Made by a program: the position numbers and the translations under genes | Assembly: GCA_030608925.1 (NCBI GenBank) | Contig: JAUWDF010000014.1 | Coordinates: 1-9,526 of the forward strand | Length of the DNA: 9,526 bases | Source: Candidatus Bathyarchaeota archaeon | Lineage (GTDB): Archaea > Thermoproteota > Bathyarchaeia > Bathyarchaeales > SOJC01 | Direction: 5' to 3' | Shown here: piece by piece, positions 7,653-9,526 of the stretch | Numbering within the stretch: position 1 is the stretch's first letter | How the letters are laid out: every line of letters starts with the position of its first letter | The notes under the pieces: model-generated | What the model was told of the DNA's origin: nothing | Databases searched by the model: none | What the model saw: the letters and a program-made list of their open reading frames with translations, nothing else

Positions 7653-7685
7653 AAGCTGCAACAGCAAGGCGCGCGCATGATCGGG
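7645..7685. repeat. Inverted repeat enclosing CG tract, copy 3
   Basis: CCCGAT at 7645-7650 and ATCGGG at 7680-7685 form a perfect 6-bp inverted repeat. Inside are a mini-hairpin GCTG/CAGC (7655-7665) and the CG-alternating tract GCGCGCGC at 7669-7676. It lies between the convergent ATP-grasp and ECF-S genes. A second inverted repeat, ATGATG/CATCAT, follows at 7710-7727. No T-run follows on either strand, so this is not an ordinary terminator. Confidence 0.55.
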
Positions 7686-7792
7686 AATCAAGGAGTCGAG
7701 TAGAAGCCTATGATGCATGAACATCATTACCAATCAAAGGGCAAAGCATCTTGAAGTTGCGAGCCTGTGAACGATTCATACCTCTCCCCATT

Positions 7793-8515
7793 CTAAGTTC
7801 TAACAGCTTCCATAATATGCAAGATCTGAGGAGCCAGCAATGTGGCTACGAATGTGGACAGGAGAACTTTGAAAGGTGTTATTATTGGAGCAGGAACCGA
7901 CCATAAAGCCACTAGAACTTCTGGAGTGAGTCCGTAGAAGGATTGGTAAGTTTGGAGGGGCACAAAGACGAATATTCTGAGGAGCACATCAGCTTCTAGG
8001 CTTATGAAGGCGCTCAGGGCGAAGGGAGACAGGCGTTTAATATCTTCTGAACCTCGGAAGCTCATGATTATTCCCGCAATCAGCAGGATGACATATGCAG
8101 CGAACACATCCCACATCCCCCAAATAGGGAGGAGCCGCGAGATAGGTGCAATGAAATAGCCAATGAGTAGCAATGTGAAGAAAGCAATCACTCTCTTCCA
8201 ATTCCCTCTGAACATAAATCCCGCGATCATAGAGCCCACGGGGGCTCCGAGGGTAAATATGAATTCATAACTGCTCTCTCGTGGGACCAGCCAATGACCA
8301 ATCATAACAGCGATAAAAGTTGACATGAAACCTGCATATGGTCCCAAAACTATCCCTATGATTGGGCTTATCAGAAAAATGACCCCAAACCATACTCCAG
8401 CTGAGAAACCAGGCGTAATCAAAGCGTCACATATAATTCCCAAAGCTGCAAAGATACCGATCATAGCCAATTTTCTTGACCCGAAACCTAGCTGTTGAGA
8501 TTTTTGCTGACCCAC
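7793..8515 (-). CDS. ECF transporter S-component-like membrane protein
   Basis: 240 residues, strongly hydrophobic, with about six to seven membrane helices: roughly 15-35, 41-58, 60-76, 84-101, 108-124, 136-152 and 205-235. The start, SRKLAMIGIFAALGIICDAL followed by a second helix pair with GLY/PRO-rich turns (ISPIIGIVLGPYAGF), is typical of S components of energy-coupling factor transporters, which bind vitamins or metals and pass them on with an EcfT/EcfA energising module. No such module is in the window, so it would have to share one encoded elsewhere. The substrate cannot be assigned. The start is GTG 8515, supported by GGAG at 8524-8527 with eight bases of spacing. At 240 residues it is somewhat longer than most S components (about 180-200), so a different small permease family remains possible. 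Confidence 0.65.
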   Translation of the reverse strand: MGQQKSQQLGFGSRKLAMIGIFAALGIICDALITPGFSAGVWFGVIFLISPIIGIVLGPYAGFMSTFIAVMIGHWLVPRESSYEFIFTLGAPVGSMIAGFMFRGNWKRVIAFFTLLLIGYFIAPISRLLPIWGMWDVFAAYVILLIAGIIMSFRGSEDIKRLSPFALSAFISLEADVLLRIFVFVPLQTYQSFYGLTPEVLVALWSVPAPIITPFKVLLSTFVATLLAPQILHIMEAVRT

Positions 8516-8523
8516 TTCTCTAA

Positions 8524-8613
8524 CTCCTACACGCGCATTAAACAGACAACCTGGTTTACTTTTCCTGATTCTTGCGTGAATCTCCTAATAAAGTGAGCTC
8601 TGCCTTTAGAGCT
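8524..8613 (-). promoter_or_regulatory. Leader, box A and SD of the ECF-S-like gene
   Basis: On the minus strand, a 6-bp stem with 6-base loop (AGCTCT/AGAGCT, 8613-8596) is followed at 8592-8586 by the box A candidate TTTATTA, and then by SD GGAG at 8527-8524. Transcription would begin near 8562, leaving a leader of about 45 bases. The hairpin lies upstream of the box A, so it is more likely an operator or a structure in a longer read-through transcript than part of the main leader. I see no thiamine or other known riboswitch core. Confidence 0.4.
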
Positions 8614-8634
8614 TCCTAGCTTTGGACTAGTCTT

Positions 8635-8660
8635 CAAGTAGTATACGCGCGCGCTACTTG
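8635..8660. repeat. Inverted repeat enclosing CG tract, copy 4
   Basis: CAAGTAG at 8635-8641 and CTACTTG at 8654-8660 are a perfect 7-bp inverted repeat. The 12-base loop plus the first base of the right arm contain the CG-alternating tract 8646-8654. On the plus strand the stem is followed by GATTTTT. It lies between tRNA-Ser and the ECF-S-like gene and is the clearest of the four CG-tract elements. Confidence 0.65.
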
Positions 8661-8674
8661 GATTTTTGTCAGAT

Positions 8675-8680
8675 AAAAAA
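8675..8680 (-). terminator. T-run terminator of tRNA-Ser
   Basis: Six T on the minus strand begin 12 bases after the encoded CCA of the tRNA, with no stem in front, as is usual for archaeal tRNA genes. Confidence 0.6.
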
Positions 8681-8691
8681 TTCTGAGTTGA

Positions 8692-8778
8692 TGGCGCCGG
8701 GAATGGGATTCGAACCCATGCGGCCCAAAGGGCCACAGGCTTTCAAGGCCTGCGCATTATCCACTCTGCCATCCCGGC
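8692..8778 (-). tRNA. tRNA-Ser (anticodon UGA), CCA encoded
   Basis: An 87-base tRNA with full cloverleaf. The acceptor stem is GCCGGGA/TCCCGGC with discriminator G and an encoded CCA at 8694-8692. The anticodon stem CAGGC/GCCTG carries loop CTTGAAA, giving anticodon UGA (8745-8743), which reads UCA and other UCN serine codons. The long variable arm (GGCCC, TTT, GGGCC) is the class II mark of serine tRNA. The T arm is ATGGG, TTCGAAT, CCCAT. There is no intron. It has its own box A and T-run and is not joined to a neighbour. Confidence 0.97.
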
Positions 8779-8805
8779 TTGACAGACAAATACACTCTTA
8801 GCTGG

Positions 8806-8812
8806 AATAAAA
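8806..8812 (-). promoter_or_regulatory. Box A of tRNA-Ser
   Basis: TTTTATT on the minus strand is centred about 31 bases upstream of the tRNA 5' end, so transcription would begin about five bases before the mature end. It also lies just after the hairpin at 8821-8917 and could act as that RNA's U-rich end. Confidence 0.55.
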
Positions 8813-8820
8813 CCTTAATC

Positions 8821-8917
8821 TAGCGACTGTAATGCAGATACATCTATCAAATCTAGCAAGAACATAATCTGTCGAAGAACTCAAGCCCTTTAAAAACGTG
8901 TATCTGCTACAGTGCTA
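8821..8917 (-). ncRNA. Candidate small RNA: 19-bp bulged stem-loop
   Basis: The two ends pair almost completely: TAGC (8821-8824) with GCTA (8914-8917), ACTGTA (8826-8831) with TACAGT (8908-8913), and GCAGATACA (8834-8842) with TGTATCTGC (8899-8907). That is 19 base pairs interrupted by one 1-base and one 2-base bulge, closing a 56-base loop. The minus strand is preferred because a box A, TTATATG at 8950-8944, predicts a transcript start near 8921, almost exactly at the base of the stem, and the far side is followed by TTTTATT (8812-8806). No box C/D core and no convincing H/ACA pocket is seen. There is no coding capacity. It could instead be a DNA-level inverted repeat. Confidence 0.4.
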
Positions 8918-8943
8918 CACTTCATAGTGAAAAAATTACTAAA

Positions 8944-8950
8944 CATATAA
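8944..8950 (-). promoter_or_regulatory. Box A candidate for the putative small RNA
   Basis: TTATATG on the minus strand lies about 26 bases before the stem-loop at 8917, the normal archaeal spacing from box A to transcript start. The purine-rich BRE normally found just upstream is not obvious (CATCA precedes it), so support is moderate. Confidence 0.4.
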
Positions 8951-8963
8951 TGATGTGCCTTTT

Positions 8964-9050
8964 GGGGATGAGAAGGAATAAAAAATGGAGGGGGGAGGGA
9001 ATTCACTAATTATGAATCGTCCCTTTATCCATTCCCATCTCAGTTTCCCC
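8964..9050. other. Second long imperfect hairpin in the tRNA-Ser/Roadblock gap
   Basis: GGGGA (8964-8968) pairs with TCCCC (9046-9050), TGAGA (8969-8973) with TCTCA (9038-9042), and GGAAT (8975-8979) with ATTCCC (9031-9036, one base bulged). Inside, GGGA (8997-9000) pairs with TCCC (9020-9023) and ATTC (9001-9004) with GAAT (9014-9017), closing a 9-base loop. It can fold on either strand. On the minus strand it lies in the 3' region of the Roadblock gene, after that gene's T-run. It may be a 3'-end structure or a separate RNA; its function is unknown. Confidence 0.4.
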
Positions 9051-9074
9051 AGGCAATCCTTAGCTCCAGAGAGC

Positions 9075-9089
9075 AAAGAAAAACAAAAA
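9075..9089 (-). terminator. T-rich terminator of the Roadblock gene
   Basis: Beginning eight bases after the stop codon, the minus strand reads TTTTTGTTTTTCTTT, a strong archaeal-type T-rich terminator without a stem. Confidence 0.65.
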
Positions 9090-9097
9090 GAGGGGCA

Positions 9098-9520
9098 TTA
9101 ATCCAGTAAGTCTTTGTATATTCTTTTATGGTTGACTTTCTTATCCATAAACACACTTACTTTATTTTCTCCGTCTGTAAGAGAAAGAAATTTGACTATG
9201 TCTCCCTCTACAAATGTGTATTTTATATCCCCCAGGTCGAAGGTTTCTGAAAGCTCCTCGCTTGCCTTAAAAGCTGAGGATGAAAGAGTAGCATAATCTA
9301 TAATCTTTGTGGGATCTTTCAGATCGATGCTCGCGGATTTGCTATTTCTTAGGATGTATCCTATTACTCCATCTTGGGTTTTGATGCGGTCAATGTTTTT
9401 CTTCATTCTATCTTCCACCACAGTCGGCATGCTTACTTCTTCAGGAAAGTCAATCGAGATTTCTGGCTTCTCTTCTTCCTCTAATGAGATTCTTTTCATT
9501 CTTCTTTTCTTAGGGGTCAT
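9098..9520 (-). CDS. Roadblock/LC7 (MglB-like) domain protein
   Basis: 140 residues. About residues 39-138 fit a Roadblock/LC7 fold: helix MKKNIDRIKTQDGVIGYILR leading into a first strand pair, a central helix (DYATLSSSAFKASEELSETF), then strands DIKYTFVEGDIVKFLSLT and KVSVFMDKK and a last helix HKRIYKDLL. Archaeal proteins of this family are thought to dimerise and act as partners or regulators of small Ras-like GTPases; no GTPase gene is in view. The first 30 residues are a charged extension, basic then acidic (KKRRMKR, LEEEEKPE), probably disordered. ATG 9520 is only six bases from the window end and the frame is still open there; ATG 9499 is an alternative. The N-terminus is therefore uncertain, and the gene may be slightly cut. 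Confidence 0.7.
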   Translation of the reverse strand: MTPKKRRMKRISLEEEEKPEISIDFPEEVSMPTVVEDRMKKNIDRIKTQDGVIGYILRNSKSASIDLKDPTKIIDYATLSSSAFKASEELSETFDLGDIKYTFVEGDIVKFLSLTDGENKVSVFMDKKVNHKRIYKDLLD

Positions 9521-9526
9521 TGTGTT

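Noticed and set aside
8516..8690. Riboswitch in the ECF-S-like leader
   Set aside because: The typical thiamine, cobalamin or FMN core motifs could not be found; the predicted transcript start leaves only about 45 bases of leader.
8527..8736. Minus-strand reading frame of 69 codons upstream of the ECF-S-like gene
   Set aside because: It reads through the middle of tRNA-Ser and its terminator; the translation is low in protein character.
8692..8830. tRNA-Ser as integration site of a mobile element
   Set aside because: No repeated tRNA 3' end, integrase or other mobile gene is present in the window.
8821..8960. Box C/D or H/ACA guide RNA
   Set aside because: A TGATG occurs at 8951-8955 region but no paired CTGA boxes at proper spacing; an ACA lies near the stem but no symmetric guide pocket is visible.
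1..9526. CRISPR array, insertion sequence or defence system
   Set aside because: No regularly spaced direct repeats, no transposase or nuclease genes, and no terminal repeats with target duplications were seen.

Overview
The window looks like a piece of an archaeal chromosome of moderate, roughly 40% GC content. The evidence is a topoisomerase VI operon (B then A subunit), an archease, a Roadblock/LC7 protein, TATA-type box A elements instead of bacterial -35/-10 promoters, T-run terminators, and frequent GTG/TTG starts with short Shine-Dalgarno (SD) sequences. The style of the MFS, ECF-S-like and Roadblock genes suggests a TACK-group lineage such as Bathyarchaeia. That placement is inference, because no 16S or ribosomal protein is present.

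Layout, left to right. (1) 1-2051 carries two tandem plus-strand MFS transporters: the C-terminal end of one cut by the window edge, and a full 12-helix one whose start region appears frameshifted. (2) 2071-2366, minus strand, is a decayed Na+/Ca2+ exchanger-like (CaCA) gene that keeps only its first and last membrane segments. (3) 2511-5112 is the top6B-top6A operon (23-bp overlap), followed by a 66-residue two-helix membrane protein at 5187-5387. (4) 5439-5879, minus strand, is archease. (5) 6123-7436 is a stand-alone ATP-grasp enzyme, followed in the same frame by a 72-codon open stretch that may be a gene remnant. (6) 7793-8515, minus strand, is an ECF transporter S-component-like membrane protein. 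(7) 8692-8778, minus strand, is tRNA-Ser(UGA) with an encoded CCA and its own box A and T-run terminator. (8) 8779-9097 holds two long imperfect hairpins. One lies at the spacing expected downstream of a box A and is a small-RNA candidate. (9) 9098-9520, minus strand, is a Roadblock/LC7 protein.

Most of the content is housekeeping: DNA topology, RNA ligation cofactor, tRNA, transport. Only top6B/top6A clearly work together, as the two subunits of one A2B2 enzyme. No defence system, CRISPR array or mobile element is visible.

The most unusual signals are non-coding. Pure CG-alternating tracts of 8-10 bases occur four times, each outside intact genes, and all but one sit in clear inverted repeats. 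A 19-bp bulged stem-loop lies directly behind a box A upstream of tRNA-Ser. There are also two eroded coding segments and one apparent frame conflict.
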